Below, one piece after another: positions 24,849 to 34,230 of a DNA stretch of 64,000 nucleotides. The DNA comes from JBCBGF01 sp038526915. GTDB lineage: Bacteria; Pseudomonadota; Alphaproteobacteria; Rhodobacterales; Rhodobacteraceae. The first letter of the stretch is position 1, and every line of letters starts with the position of its first letter. The DNA lies in the NCBI GenBank assembly GCA_038526915.1, contig JBCBGF010000003.1, positions 124,001 through 188,000 of the forward strand, in the 5' to 3' direction. Under the pieces are notes generated by a model, which saw only the letters and a program-made list of their open reading frames with translations, was not told where the DNA came from and searched no databases. The position numbers and the translations under genes were made by a program.

Positions 24849-26246
24849 ATGGCCGCTGAACAGTTCGATCTTGTCGTTATCGGTGCCGGTCCCGGTGGTT
24901 ATGTGGCCGCGATCCGCGCGAGCCAGCTGGGCCTGAAAACCGCGATTGTCGAGCGGGAGCATATGGGGGGTATCTGCCTGAATTGGGGGTGCATCCCGAC
25001 CAAGGCGATGCTGCGATCCTCGGAAGTGTTCCACCTGATGCACCGCGCCAAGGAGTTTGGGCTGACGGCTGAAAAGATCGGCTATGACCTGGAGGCTGTG
25101 GTCAAACGCTCGCGCGGGGTGGCCAAGCAGTTGAACGCGGGCGTGGGCCACCTGATGAAGAAGAACAAGATCACCGTGGTGATGGGCGAGGCGACACTGC
25201 CCGCCAAAGGCAAGGTGAGCGTCAAGACCGACAAAGGCACCGAGGAGCTGGTGGCCAAGAACATCATCCTTGCCACCGGCGCCCGCGCGCGGGAACTGCC
25301 GGGGTTGGAAGCCGATGGCAAGCGCGTCTGGACGTATAAGCACGCGCTGACACCGCCGCATATGCCGAAGAAACTGCTGGTGATCGGATCGGGCGCGATC
25401 GGCATTGAATTTGCGAGCTTCTACAACACGCTGGGCGCCGACACGACGGTGGTTGAGGTGATGGACCGGATCCTGCCGGTGGAAGATGAAGAGATCAGCG
25501 CCTTCGCCAAGAAATCCTTTGAGAAACAGGGCATGAAGATCATGGCGAAAGCGATGGTCAAGCAACTGGATCGGTCCGCCGACAAGGTGGTGGCCCATAT
25601 CGACGTGGGCGGGAAGGTCGAGAAGCATGAGGTCGATACCGTGATCTCCGCCGTGGGGATCGTGGCCAATACCGAAGGGCTGGGGCTGGAGGCGCTGGGC
25701 GCCAAGATCGACCGCAGCTTTGTGGTGACCGACGCGTATTGCCGGACCGGGGTCGAGGGGCTTTATGTCATTGGCGATGCCACGAACGGGCCGTGGCTGG
25801 CTCATAAGGCGAGCCATGAGGGCGTGATGGTGGCGGAACTTATCGCGGGCAAAAACAATGTGCATCCGGTGACGCCAGAGAGCATTGCGGGCTGTACGTA
25901 CTGTCATCCGCAGGTGGCCAGCGTGGGCTATTCCGAGGCGAAAGCCAAGGAGTTGGGCTATGACATTAAAGTCGGCCGCTTCCCCTTCATCGGCAACGGC
26001 AAGGCGATCGCGCTGGGCGAGAGCGAGGGGATGATCAAGACCGTCTTCGATGCCAAAACCGGTGAGTTGCTGGGTGCGCACATGATCGGCGCGGAAGTGA
26101 CCGAGATGATCCAGGGCTATGTCGTGGGCCGGACGATGGAGACGACGGAGGAAGATCTGATGAACACGGTCTTCCCGCATCCGACGATTTCAGAGGCGAT
26201 GCACGAGGCGGTGCTGGATGCCTATGATCGGGTTATTCATATCTGA
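24849..26246 (+). CDS. lpd: dihydrolipoyl dehydrogenase
   Basis: A protein of 465 aa. The FAD motif is GAGPGGYVA (residues 12-20), the redox disulfide is Cys43/Cys48 in GGICLNWGCIPTKA, the NAD motif is GSGAIGIEFA, and the C-terminal His-Glu pair lies in FPHPTISEAMHE. It is the E3 component of pyruvate, 2-oxoglutarate, branched-chain dehydrogenase or glycine-cleavage complexes. No E1 or E2 gene is adjacent, so the partner complex cannot be named. A palindrome just upstream suggests control by a repressor. Confidence 0.95.
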   Translation: MAAEQFDLVVIGAGPGGYVAAIRASQLGLKTAIVEREHMGGICLNWGCIPTKAMLRSSEVFHLMHRAKEFGLTAEKIGYDLEAVVKRSRGVAKQLNAGVGHLMKKNKITVVMGEATLPAKGKVSVKTDKGTEELVAKNIILATGARARELPGLEADGKRVWTYKHALTPPHMPKKLLVIGSGAIGIEFASFYNTLGADTTVVEVMDRILPVEDEEISAFAKKSFEKQGMKIMAKAMVKQLDRSADKVVAHIDVGGKVEKHEVDTVISAVGIVANTEGLGLEALGAKIDRSFVVTDAYCRTGVEGLYVIGDATNGPWLAHKASHEGVMVAELIAGKNNVHPVTPESIAGCTYCHPQVASVGYSEAKAKELGYDIKVGRFPFIGNGKAIALGESEGMIKTVFDAKTGELLGAHMIGAEVTEMIQGYVVGRTMETTEEDLMNTVFPHPTISEAMHEAVLDAYDRVIHI

Positions 26247-26293
26247 ACTAGTTGCGTGTGCGGCTACCGATTAAGTCTGAGTACTTAGGGTTG

Positions 26294-26372
26294 GCCCCGG
26301 CCGCGGGTGGGGGCGAAGCCCCCGCCCATGGGGGCGGTCGGGGGCTGCCCGACCTTTCGGTCGGGCGAGTCT
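26294..26372 (-). repeat. family A palindromic repeat, copy A4
   Basis: Reverse orientation. The stem CCCGACC/GGTCGGG and the long stem with CGCGGGTGGGGG are present. It lies between convergent lpd and the exported small protein. Confidence 0.75.
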
Positions 26373-26379
26373 TTATTTG

Positions 26380-26400
26380 GCGAGGGGCGCTGCCCCTCGC
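26380..26400. repeat. perfect GCGAGGGGC hairpin
   Basis: GCGAGGGGC and GCCCCTCGC form a 9-bp stem with a 3-base loop, followed by GCTCCCCGGGATATTTCTC. No T-run follows, so it is not a classical terminator, but its place at the convergent gene ends fits a transcript-end structure. Confidence 0.5.
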
Positions 26401-26436
26401 GCTCCCCGGGATATTTCTCGACCAAAGAAAAGGCGG

Positions 26437-26829
26437 TCAGCGCTTCAGGAGGCGGTTGATCGCGGTGAAGGCCTCGGCAAAGCCGGTGGGGTCTAGCGGT
26501 GTGCCGTCCGCCTGAACATCGCCCAGGATCGTGAGCAACGAGGCGAGATCGAGCGGTGGGGTGCAGGAGCCCTTGGGGCAGGGTGAGATCGGTAGGCCGG
26601 TGAGCTTAGTGCCAGGGCGGGCGACGAGGGTGGCTTGCGTTGTTGTCGCGCGGGCGTAGAGGCCGGGGGCGCCTTTGGCCCAGCAATCGAAGAAAATCCG
26701 TCCGTTCATGTCATCGACGCTGTCGCAGAGCACCGTCCATGCGCCGAACCGCGCCTCGACCCGCATCTGTTCGGGCGACAGGGCGAGGGCCGGGAGGGGC
26801 AGGAGGAGGGCGAGGATGAGAAAGCGCAT
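26437..26829 (-). CDS. exported protein of unknown function
   Basis: A protein of 130 aa with a short signal peptide (MRFLILALLLPLPALALS). The mature part has four cysteines in two spaced pairs (LCDSVDD, FDCWAKG, SPCPKGSC), likely disulfide-bonded in the periplasm. It faintly resembles IalB-type proteins (ARFGAWTVLCD), but I would not assign it. The ATG at 26829 is preferred over a much longer upstream frame that only mirrors the divergent MFS gene. Confidence 0.65.
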   Translation of the reverse strand: MRFLILALLLPLPALALSPEQMRVEARFGAWTVLCDSVDDMNGRIFFDCWAKGAPGLYARATTTQATLVARPGTKLTGLPISPCPKGSCTPPLDLASLLTILGDVQADGTPLDPTGFAEAFTAINRLLKR

Positions 26830-26895
26830 GGGGTGTGAGGTAGCGCGCAGAGAGGGCGATTGACAGCCCCGGCGTCTGGGCGCATCAGGCGGGGA

Positions 26896-28014
26896 ATGCG
26901 AACCGATTGGCGCCTTGTCGCTCTGCTGTTCATTGCGGGGCTTTTTGCGGCTGCGCAATTTGCCAAGATTGCGTTGACACTTGAGGATCTGGCCGCGGTT
27001 TATCCCGGCCTGCCCTTGCCCTATGCGGTGTCGGCGCTGAGCGTTGTGGGCATCATCTTTGGCACGACCGCCGGCGTGATCGTGGCCCGGATCGGCGTGC
27101 GGCGGGTGTTGATCTCGGCGCTGGTGGCGGCGGCGGTATTGTCGGGGTTGCAGGCGCTGACCCCGCCCTTTGCGATATTCATGGGGCTGCGGCTGGCAGA
27201 AGGGGCGGCGCATCTGGCGATTGTGGTGGCGGCACCGACGCTGATGGCGGCGGTCTCCGACCCGCGCGATGTGCCGGTGTCGATGGGGCTGTGGGGGACG
27301 TTCTTTGGCGTGGGATTTGCGGCATCGGCTGCGGTGATCCCGATGTTGGGCGGGCCTGCGGGGGTCTATGCGGCGCATGGGGCGGGGTTACTCGTTTTGG
27401 CGGCGGCGCTTTGGCCGATCTTGCCGCGCGGCGTAGCGCGGGCGGAGGATCGCGACGGGTTTGTGGCGCGGCATCTGGCGATCTATCGCAACCCGCGGCT
27501 GGTGGCGCCGGCGCTGGGGTTTTTGTGGCATACGCTGATGTTTCTGGGGCTGCTCACCTATCTGCCGGGGCTGTTGGCGCCCTGGACGGCCCCGTTGTTG
27601 CCCATCGTGGCGCTGGTGGGGACCTTTGGCGCAGGCGTGCTGGCCCGCCGCATCGCGCCGCACCAGATCGCGATGGCGGGGTTTGTGTTGACCATTCTGG
27701 GGATGGGGGTGCTGATCGTGGCGCCTGAGGGGGTGCGGCCGGTGCTGGCGCTGCCCGTCTTCGTGCTGATCGGGTTGGTGCCGGGGGCGAGTTTTGCGAC
27801 CGTTCCGGCGCTCAATGCCGATGGGGCGGATCAGGCGCGGGCCAACGGGGCGATTGCGCAATTGGGCAATGTGGGGACGGCGACATCGACGCCCCTCTTC
27901 GCCGCGACTCTGGGCGCGGGCTTTGCGGGGCCGGCCCTGGCGGCGATGGCGATTTCCGCCATCGGATTGGGCGCGGTTTGGCTTATCCACAGAAAGATCG
28001 CCCGGACGGGGTGA
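26896..28014 (+). CDS. MFS transporter
   Basis: A protein of 372 aa with about 12 membrane segments and long hydrophobic stretches throughout. No strong drug-efflux motif is seen; the layout resembles CynX/NimT-type MFS proteins. The substrate is unknown. The ATG at 26896 follows a GCGGGGA site. It is divergent from the small exported protein. Confidence 0.8.
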   Translation: MRTDWRLVALLFIAGLFAAAQFAKIALTLEDLAAVYPGLPLPYAVSALSVVGIIFGTTAGVIVARIGVRRVLISALVAAAVLSGLQALTPPFAIFMGLRLAEGAAHLAIVVAAPTLMAAVSDPRDVPVSMGLWGTFFGVGFAASAAVIPMLGGPAGVYAAHGAGLLVLAAALWPILPRGVARAEDRDGFVARHLAIYRNPRLVAPALGFLWHTLMFLGLLTYLPGLLAPWTAPLLPIVALVGTFGAGVLARRIAPHQIAMAGFVLTILGMGVLIVAPEGVRPVLALPVFVLIGLVPGASFATVPALNADGADQARANGAIAQLGNVGTATSTPLFAATLGAGFAGPALAAMAISAIGLGAVWLIHRKIARTG

Positions 28015-28026
28015 CGATTTCGAAAT

Positions 28027-28041
28027 GTTCGCTTAATGTTC
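28027..28041. promoter_or_regulatory. LexA (SOS) box upstream of uvrA
   Basis: GTTC-GCTTAAT-GTTC exactly matches the alphaproteobacterial SOS operator GTTC-N7-GTTC. It lies 71 bases before the chosen uvrA start. Confidence 0.85.
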
Positions 28042-28111
28042 TGTTAACGCCATTGAGTCTGGGAGCCAGGCTTCTATGTCTCAAGGCTGGCAGTTGTCGA
28101 AGGACCCCCCG

Positions 28112-30994
28112 ATGCCGGAACTCAAGAAGATCGAAGTGCGCGGCGCGCGTGAGCACAACCTCAAAGGCGTGGATGTGGACATTCCGCGCGATGAGTTGGT
28201 GGTGATCACCGGGTTGTCTGGGTCGGGGAAGTCGTCGCTCGCGTTCGACACGATCTATGCCGAGGGGCAGCGGCGGTATGTGGAGAGCCTGTCGGCCTAT
28301 GCGCGGCAGTTTCTCGACATGATGGAAAAGCCCGATGTGGATCATATCACCGGCCTTTCCCCCGCGATCTCCATCGAGCAGAAGACCACGTCGAAGAACC
28401 CGCGCTCGACCGTCGGCACGGTGACCGAGATTTACGACTACATGCGGTTGCTCTTCGCGCGCGTGGGCACGCCCTATTCGCCTGCCACCGGCCTGCCCAT
28501 CGAGGCGCAGCAGGTGCAGGATATGGTCGACCGGGTGATGGCGATGGAGGAGGGGACGCGGGCCTATCTGCTCGCGCCCATCGTGCGGGATCGGAAGGGG
28601 GAGTATCGCAAGGAATTCCTTGAACTGCGCAAACAGGGGTTCCAGCGGGTCAAGGTGGATGGCGCGTTTTATGAGCTGGATGAACCGCCGACGCTGGACA
28701 AGAAATTCCGTCATGACATCGACGTGGTGGTGGACCGGATCGTCGTGAAAGACGGGCTGGAGACGCGGCTGGCCGACAGTTTCCGCACGGCTTTGGATCT
28801 TGCTGACGGGATCGCGATCCTGGAGACGGCACCAGCGGATGATGAGCCGGAGCGGTTCACGTTTAGTGAGAATTTCGCCTGCCCGGAAAGCGGGTTCACC
28901 ATCCCCGAAATCGAGCCGCGGCTGTTTTCCTTCAACGCGCCGTTCGGGGCCTGCCCGGATTGCGACGGGTTGGGGGTGGAGCTGTTTTTTGACGAACGGC
29001 TGGTGGTGCCGGATCAGAACCTGACGGTTTATGACGGTGCGCTGGCGCCGTGGCGGAAGGGGAAGTCGCCCTATTTCCGGCAGACCATCGAAGCCATCGC
29101 CAAACACTACGAGTTCGACAAAAACACCAAGTGGAAGGACCTGCCGGCCCATGTGAAGCAGGTGTTTCTCTATGGCTCGGGCGAGGATGAGATCAACTTC
29201 CGCTATGATGAGGGCGGGCGGGTCTATCAGGTGAGCCGGCCCTTCGAGGGTGTGATCCCCAACATGGAGCGGCGGTATCGCGAGACGGACTCGAACTGGA
29301 TCCGGGAAGAGTTTGAGCGCTATCAGAACAATCGGCCCTGCGGCACATGCGACGGCTATCGTCTGCGGCAGGAGGCGTTGGCGGTGAAGATCGGGCCGGC
29401 CTCGGGCCCCGCGGAAGACAGGCTGCACATCGGCCAGGTTGTGCAAATGTCGATCCGCGAAGCCTATGAGTGGTGCGAGAGCGTGCCGGAGGCGTTGACG
29501 GCGCAGAAGAATGAGATTGCGCGGGCGATTTTGAAGGAGATCCGGGAGCGGTTGGGGTTCCTGAACAATGTGGGGTTGGAGTACCTGACGCTGTCGCGGA
29601 ACGCGGGCACGTTGTCGGGTGGGGAGAGCCAGCGGATCCGGTTGGCGAGCCAGATTGGGTCTGGTCTGACCGGGGTTCTCTATGTGCTGGATGAGCCGTC
29701 AATTGGGCTCCATCAGCGGGATAACGGACGCCTGTTGCAGACGCTGAAGAACCTGCGCGATCAGGGGAATACCGTGATCGTGGTGGAGCATGACGAGGAA
29801 GCGATCCGCGAGGCGGATTATGTCTTCGACATCGGCCCCGGTGCGGGCGTCCATGGCGGGCAGATCGTGTCGCAGGGCACGCCGCAGCAGATCGCGAGCG
29901 ATGCGGCATCGATCACCGGGCAGTACCTGACAGGCACGCGCGAGATCGCGGTGCCCGCGCAGCGGCGCAAGGGGAATGGTAAGAAAATCAAGGTGGTGAA
30001 GGCGACGGGGAACAACCTTAAGGATGTGACCGCCGAGTTTCCCTTGGGCAAGTTCGTCTGTGTGACGGGGGTGTCTGGTGGCGGGAAATCGACGTTGACC
30101 ATCGAGACGCTGTTCAAGACGGCGTCCATGCGCCTTAACGGGGCGCGGCAGACACCGGCTCCGTGCGAGACGATCAAGGGGCTGGAGCATCTCGACAAGG
30201 TGATCGACATCGACCAGCGGCCCATCGGGCGGACGCCGCGCTCGAACCCGGCGACCTATACGGGCGCGTTTACCCCGATCCGCGACTGGTTCGCCGGGCT
30301 GCCCGAGGCGAAGGCGCGCGGCTACAAACCCGGGCGGTTCAGCTTCAATGTGAAGGGTGGACGGTGCGAGGCCTGCCAGGGCGACGGGGTCATCAAGATC
30401 GAGATGCACTTTCTGCCCGACGTCTATGTGACGTGCGAGACCTGCAATGGGGCGCGCTACAATCGCGAGACCCTGGAGATCAAGTTCAAGGGCAAGTCGA
30501 TTGCCGATGTCTTGGACATGACGGTCGAGGATGCCCAAGAGTTCTTCAAGGCGGTCCCCTCGATCCGCGAGAAGATGGATGCGTTGGTCCGCGTGGGTCT
30601 GGGCTACATCAAGGTCGGTCAGCAGGCGACGACGTTGTCGGGCGGCGAGGCGCAGCGGGTGAAGCTGTCGAAGGAGCTGGCAAAGCGGTCGACGGGGCGG
30701 ACACTCTACATCCTGGATGAGCCGACGACCGGGCTGCACTTCGAAGACGTGCGCAAGCTCTTGGAAGTGCTGCACGAATTGGTGGATGCCGGGAATACGG
30801 TGGTGGTGATCGAGCATAATCTCGACGTGGTGAAGACCGCCGATTGGATCATTGATATCGGGCCGGAAGGCGGTGATGGCGGCGGGGAGATCGTGGCCGT
30901 CGGCACGCCGGAACAGGTGGCCGAGGTGGAGCGGAGCCATACGGGGCGGTATCTGAAGGACATGTTGGGTGCGAAGCGGGTGGCGGCGGAGTAA
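28112..30994 (+). CDS. uvrA: excinuclease ABC subunit UvrA
   Basis: A protein of 960 aa. Two ABC ATPase halves: Walker A GLSGSGKSS near residue 35 and GVSGGGKST near 660, with signature sequences LSGGESQR and LSGGEAQR. Zinc motifs include CEACQGDG and CETCNG. UvrA scans DNA for bulky lesions and loads UvrB in nucleotide excision repair. The ATG at 28112 gives the usual MPELKKIEVRGAREHNL start; an earlier ATG at 28076 is possible. A LexA box upstream indicates SOS induction. Confidence 0.97.
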   Translation: MPELKKIEVRGAREHNLKGVDVDIPRDELVVITGLSGSGKSSLAFDTIYAEGQRRYVESLSAYARQFLDMMEKPDVDHITGLSPAISIEQKTTSKNPRSTVGTVTEIYDYMRLLFARVGTPYSPATGLPIEAQQVQDMVDRVMAMEEGTRAYLLAPIVRDRKGEYRKEFLELRKQGFQRVKVDGAFYELDEPPTLDKKFRHDIDVVVDRIVVKDGLETRLADSFRTALDLADGIAILETAPADDEPERFTFSENFACPESGFTIPEIEPRLFSFNAPFGACPDCDGLGVELFFDERLVVPDQNLTVYDGALAPWRKGKSPYFRQTIEAIAKHYEFDKNTKWKDLPAHVKQVFLYGSGEDEINFRYDEGGRVYQVSRPFEGVIPNMERRYRETDSNWIREEFERYQNNRPCGTCDGYRLRQEALAVKIGPASGPAEDRLHIGQVVQMSIREAYEWCESVPEALTAQKNEIARAILKEIRERLGFLNNVGLEYLTLSRNAGTLSGGESQRIRLASQIGSGLTGVLYVLDEPSIGLHQRDNGRLLQTLKNLRDQGNTVIVVEHDEEAIREADYVFDIGPGAGVHGGQIVSQGTPQQIASDAASITGQYLTGTREIAVPAQRRKGNGKKIKVVKATGNNLKDVTAEFPLGKFVCVTGVSGGGKSTLTIETLFKTASMRLNGARQTPAPCETIKGLEHLDKVIDIDQRPIGRTPRSNPATYTGAFTPIRDWFAGLPEAKARGYKPGRFSFNVKGGRCEACQGDGVIKIEMHFLPDVYVTCETCNGARYNRETLEIKFKGKSIADVLDMTVEDAQEFFKAVPSIREKMDALVRVGLGYIKVGQQATTLSGGEAQRVKLSKELAKRSTGRTLYILDEPTTGLHFEDVRKLLEVLHELVDAGNTVVVIEHNLDVVKTADWIIDIGPEGGDGGGEIVAVGTPEQVAEVERSHTGRYLKDMLGAKRVAAE

Positions 30995-30997
30995 GTG

Positions 30998-31330
30998 ATG
31001 CCTTACGTCTCGATCACCGGGCTGCGGCTCAAACGGTTCTGGCATAGCCCGCGGTTTTGGCGGCATGCGACCCGCTCCATGGTTCAGGCCAAGGGGGCGC
31101 CCGGATGCCGACGCGCAGATGCGCGGACGATCAACGGCGTCCACCATACGCGCAGCCTGTGGGACAGCCGCAAGGACATGATTGCGTATTTACGCAGCGG
31201 CGCGCATCGCGAAGCGATCGCGATCTTCCCTGCGATTGCGACCGGCAAGGTGTTGGGGTTTGAGGCCGAGGAACTGCCCGATTGGGACGAGATCCACCGA
31301 CGGTGGGAGGCCGAAGGGCGGGAGGTATAG
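30998..31330 (+). CDS. small conserved protein, possible dimeric alpha/beta barrel
   Basis: A protein of 110 aa beginning MPYVSITGLRLK, 3 bases after the uvrA stop, so probably co-transcribed. The pattern (ITGLRLK, HTRSLWDSRKDMIAYLRSGAH, GKVLGFE) resembles short monooxygenase-like dimeric alpha/beta-barrel proteins. There is no catalytic evidence and the function is unknown. Confidence 0.65.
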   Translation: MPYVSITGLRLKRFWHSPRFWRHATRSMVQAKGAPGCRRADARTINGVHHTRSLWDSRKDMIAYLRSGAHREAIAIFPAIATGKVLGFEAEELPDWDEIHRRWEAEGREV

Positions 31331-31352
31331 AGGGCGCCTTGCCCCCAGGGGC

Positions 31353-31832
31353 TCACCCGCCGAGGCTGAAAAAGTCGCCCAGGTTCTCGATGATTGCCAC
31401 CAGCAGCATGACGCCCGCGATCACTAGTGTGACCCACCAGAAGAAATGGAACACGATCGCTGCACCGCCCAGGGTCGTGCCATAGGTCAGGTAGCGCCAG
31501 TTTTCGCCCTTGATCCGTGAGACCACTGACAAAAGGATGGCCAAGGCCCCGAGGATCGGCGGCGCGAAGGCCAGGTAGTCAAAGATCGAGGGTTTTACCA
31601 ACTCGGGCTGGGGCTGTTCGAGGCCGAAGAAACTGCGCCAGGCGGCGCGTTTCATATCGCCCGCAATCTCACCGATCTGGGTGCCGACCGAGGGCTGGGG
31701 CTGCAGGCTGGGGCCGAAAATCACGATAAAGACCAGGGCCAGCGCGAGGGCGCCGGTGGCCAGGCCCCAGAAACCGATGGAGCGCAAGGGATTGTCGCCA
31801 GAGGGGAGCGGGGGTGTCATCTGATCTGTCAT
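31353..31832 (-). CDS. membrane protein of unknown function
   Basis: A protein of 159 aa with an N-terminal membrane helix, a central soluble stretch and two or three C-terminal helices (YLAFAPPILGALAILLSVV; AAIVFHFFWWVTLVIAGVML). The ATG at 31832 (MTDQMTPPLP) is chosen; the longer frame runs over the divergent promoter. No known family is recognised. Confidence 0.65.
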   Translation of the reverse strand: MTDQMTPPLPSGDNPLRSIGFWGLATGALALALVFIVIFGPSLQPQPSVGTQIGEIAGDMKRAAWRSFFGLEQPQPELVKPSIFDYLAFAPPILGALAILLSVVSRIKGENWRYLTYGTTLGGAAIVFHFFWWVTLVIAGVMLLVAIIENLGDFFSLGG

Positions 31833-31946
31833 GATCGGCCAATATGCGGGCACATATGGCGAAAGTAAGGACGCGGACCCGGGCCTTGGCGCTTTTGCGC
31901 GTGCGGGATAGGCTGCGCGGGGCAACGGACAGGGACCTCATGTGCC

Positions 31947-32858
31947 ATGGAACAGGCGCGGCATCAGACAGTCGGGGTGGCCCTTGGCGCAGGCGGCGCG
32001 CGGGGGTGGTGCCATATCGGGGTGCTGCGCGGGCTTGAGGCGCGCGGGATGGCGCCCGATGTGGTGGCGGGCACCTCGATGGGCGCGGTTGTGGGCGCGA
32101 TCTACGCGGCAGGCAAGCTGGATGCGTTGGAGGCGTGGGCGCGGGGGCTGTCGCGCGCGTCGTTCCTGAAGCTGATGGATGTGCGGCTGAGCAACGGCGG
32201 GATCATCGAAGGCGGCGCGATTGAGAAGGTGTTTGCCGATCTCGATGTGCCCGACCGGATCGAGGATCTGCCGCGGCCCTTTTGCGCGGTGGCCTGTGAC
32301 ATGGCCACGGGGGCCGAGGTGGTGTTTGACCGTGGGCCGTTGAGGCCTGCGGTGCGGGCCTCGGCCGCGTTACCGGGGGTGCTGAGCCCCGGTTTGATCG
32401 ATGGGGTCTGGTATCTGGATGGCGGATTGGTCAATCCGGTGCCGGTTTCGCCGGCGCGGGCGTTGGGGGCGGATATCGTGGTGGGGGTCGACCCGAACGC
32501 GCATCCCGACGGTGTGATCTGGCACCCGACCGAGGATGCGGGTTGGCCTGCGCTCTTGACCGGGTGGCGGGACCGGTTGCCGGAGGTGTTCGGGCTGGGC
32601 GCGGGCGCAGAGGATGCGCGCGCGCCGCGGGGCCCGGGCTATCCGGCGGTGATCGCAGCGACGATCGAGATCATGATGGAAGGGATCACGCGGGGCCGAT
32701 TGGCCGAGGATCCGGCGGATCTCTTGTTGTCGGCGGATCTGGCGAGCCTGATGTCGGTGATGGAGTTCGATCGCGCCGCGGAGGCGATTGACGACGGGCA
32801 GCGGATCGTGGCGGCGCAGGACTCGGCGCTGGCGATGTTGCTGGGGCAGACGAATTAG
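31947..32858 (+). CDS. patatin-like phospholipase (RssA/NTE type)
   Basis: A protein of 303 aa. The oxyanion loop GAGGARGW (about residues 15-22), nucleophile Ser44 in AGTSMGAV and catalytic Asp in YLDGGLVNP form the patatin dyad. It has no signal peptide and is cytoplasmic. It hydrolyses acyl esters; the natural lipid substrate is unknown. Downstream lies a family A repeat. Confidence 0.88.
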   Translation: MEQARHQTVGVALGAGGARGWCHIGVLRGLEARGMAPDVVAGTSMGAVVGAIYAAGKLDALEAWARGLSRASFLKLMDVRLSNGGIIEGGAIEKVFADLDVPDRIEDLPRPFCAVACDMATGAEVVFDRGPLRPAVRASAALPGVLSPGLIDGVWYLDGGLVNPVPVSPARALGADIVVGVDPNAHPDGVIWHPTEDAGWPALLTGWRDRLPEVFGLGAGAEDARAPRGPGYPAVIAATIEIMMEGITRGRLAEDPADLLLSADLASLMSVMEFDRAAEAIDDGQRIVAAQDSALAMLLGQTN

Positions 32859-32950
32859 GAGGTTTGGCGTGAACGAGTGTCGCCTAGTCCCAGCTCGTGA
32901 TCCCGGAAGCCGTGGTCGACGGCATAAGGCCGGTTTGCGGTTTTTTGCTA

Positions 32951-33035
32951 AGGGTAGCGCCCGACCGCGGGTGGGGGCAAAGCCCCCGCCCATGGGGGCG
33001 GTCGGGGGCTGCCCGACCTATCGGTCGGGCGGAAC
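32951..33035 (-). repeat. family A palindromic repeat, copy A5
   Basis: Reverse orientation, almost identical to A4 in its stems (CCCGACC/GGTCGGG; CGCGGGTGGGGG). It lies between the convergent patatin gene and a small exported protein. Confidence 0.75.
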
Positions 33036-33064
33036 ACTTTACTTCCCTTTGTGCGATATTGCCC

Positions 33065-33376
33065 CTACCAAACCGCCCTTCGCGCCTCCCGCGTGACGTC
33101 GGCGAGCACCACCATCGTGCTGGGCACGACTTTCAGAACGCGCCGGTCGACCTTGAAATACCAGAAAGATCCGTCTGTGGCGGGCAGGCCGTAGTATTCG
33201 GTATTGAGCAGCACCTGATACTTCCCGCGCGGCAGGGTTTCGCCCACCTCATAGGTATCGATCTTGGCCGCTTGCGGGGCGGTCAGGCATTTGGCGCCCT
33301 CGATCCGGCAGGCGGCATCGGCGGGCAGGGCAACGACCGTGGTCGCTGCGACGAAGGCGGCAGCTAGGTATTTCAT
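33065..33376 (-). CDS. small exported protein, possibly RcnB-like
   Basis: A protein of 103 aa with a signal peptide (MKYLAAAFVAATTVVALPADA). The mature part has LPRGKYQVLLNTEYYGLP and VLKVVPSTMVVLADV, a pattern reminiscent of the RcnB periplasmic domain (Y...LP...V.R...V), but the match is weak. The start at 33376 is set by the signal peptide. Confidence 0.6.
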   Translation of the reverse strand: MKYLAAAFVAATTVVALPADAACRIEGAKCLTAPQAAKIDTYEVGETLPRGKYQVLLNTEYYGLPATDGSFWYFKVDRRVLKVVPSTMVVLADVTREARRAVW

Positions 33377-33528
33377 GGCAGCAGAACTTTTCCCCAGGCA
33401 GTGTGCGTAGTTTGCCCCGGCCCGCCGCACCGGTCAATTCACGTTCGCGGGGAAAAAATCTGTGTGGACCTCTTGCATGTTAAGTTAATTCACATAACAT
33501 TGAGATATTGCCAACAGAGAGTGATCCC

Positions 33529-34230
33529 ATGCAGAACTCGATTCCCCTGACCGCCGGTGCCATCGCCCTGGGCCTGGTCGTGCCCGCCATCGCGGGATCC
33601 AACAACTTTGATTTCACCGACTTCGACAAGGTCGCCGTTGAGCGCGGGGTCGAGGTGAACATCGTCTCAGGCGATGACTTCCACGTGGCGGCTGATGCCA
33701 GCCGACAGAGCCTGTTGCGGCGGTTGGAGATCCGGCAGGTGGGGGACACGCTGAAAATTTCGCGCACGGGCAAGAGCTTCTTCCTGTTCGGGCTGGCGGA
33801 TCGGTATGAGGTGGACGTAACGCTGCCGACCCTGGCCGGTGTGAACGCCAGTTCGGGGGCCGAGGTCGAGGTGCGCGGGGCCGTGACGGACCGGCTGGAG
33901 GTGCGGGCGAGTTCGGGCAGTGAGGTCGATCTGGAAGGGGTTTCGCCCAGTGATTTGATCGTCAAAGTCTCCTCGGGTGCCGAGGTGCAGGCCAGCGGAT
34001 CCTGCGCGACGCTGAATGTTCGCGGGTCTTCGGGCGGTGAGGTGGATGCGGAGGATATGGTCTGCGACGTGGCCGAGATCCGCACGTCGAGCGGGGCGGA
34101 TGTGACCGCCCATGTGACGGATATGTTGGCGGCGCAAGCCTCGAGCGGGTCGGACATCGATATCATCGGCAACCCGACCGTGACGCGGGATGACACGTCA
34201 TCGGGCGGGAAGCTGGCGATGGTGAACTAG
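33529..34230 (+). CDS. GIN-domain (DUF2807) auto-transporter-adhesin-head protein
   Basis: A protein of 233 aa with a signal peptide. From about residue 35 it is made of repeating beta strands carrying SSGAEVEV, SSGSEVDL, SSGAEVQA, SSGGEVDA, SSGADVTA and SSGSDIDI at about 20-residue spacing, the ladder typical of GIN-domain beta-helices. It is secreted or periplasmic and of unknown function. The ATG at 33529 has AGAGAG upstream. Its stop codon lies inside a 103-bp palindrome shared with the convergent xth. Confidence 0.8.
   Translation: MQNSIPLTAGAIALGLVVPAIAGSNNFDFTDFDKVAVERGVEVNIVSGDDFHVAADASRQSLLRRLEIRQVGDTLKISRTGKSFFLFGLADRYEVDVTLPTLAGVNASSGAEVEVRGAVTDRLEVRASSGSEVDLEGVSPSDLIVKVSSGAEVQASGSCATLNVRGSSGGEVDAEDMVCDVAEIRTSSGADVTAHVTDMLAAQASSGSDIDIIGNPTVTRDDTSSGGKLAMVN

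Noticed and set aside
27983..29446. Minus-strand frame of 487 codons over uvrA
   Set aside because: Mirror of uvrA; the real protein has all UvrA motifs on the plus strand.
33470..33528. Promoter-like TTGCAT ... CATAAC before the GIN gene
   Set aside because: The -10 fit is weak and the spacing unsure, so it was not listed as a feature.
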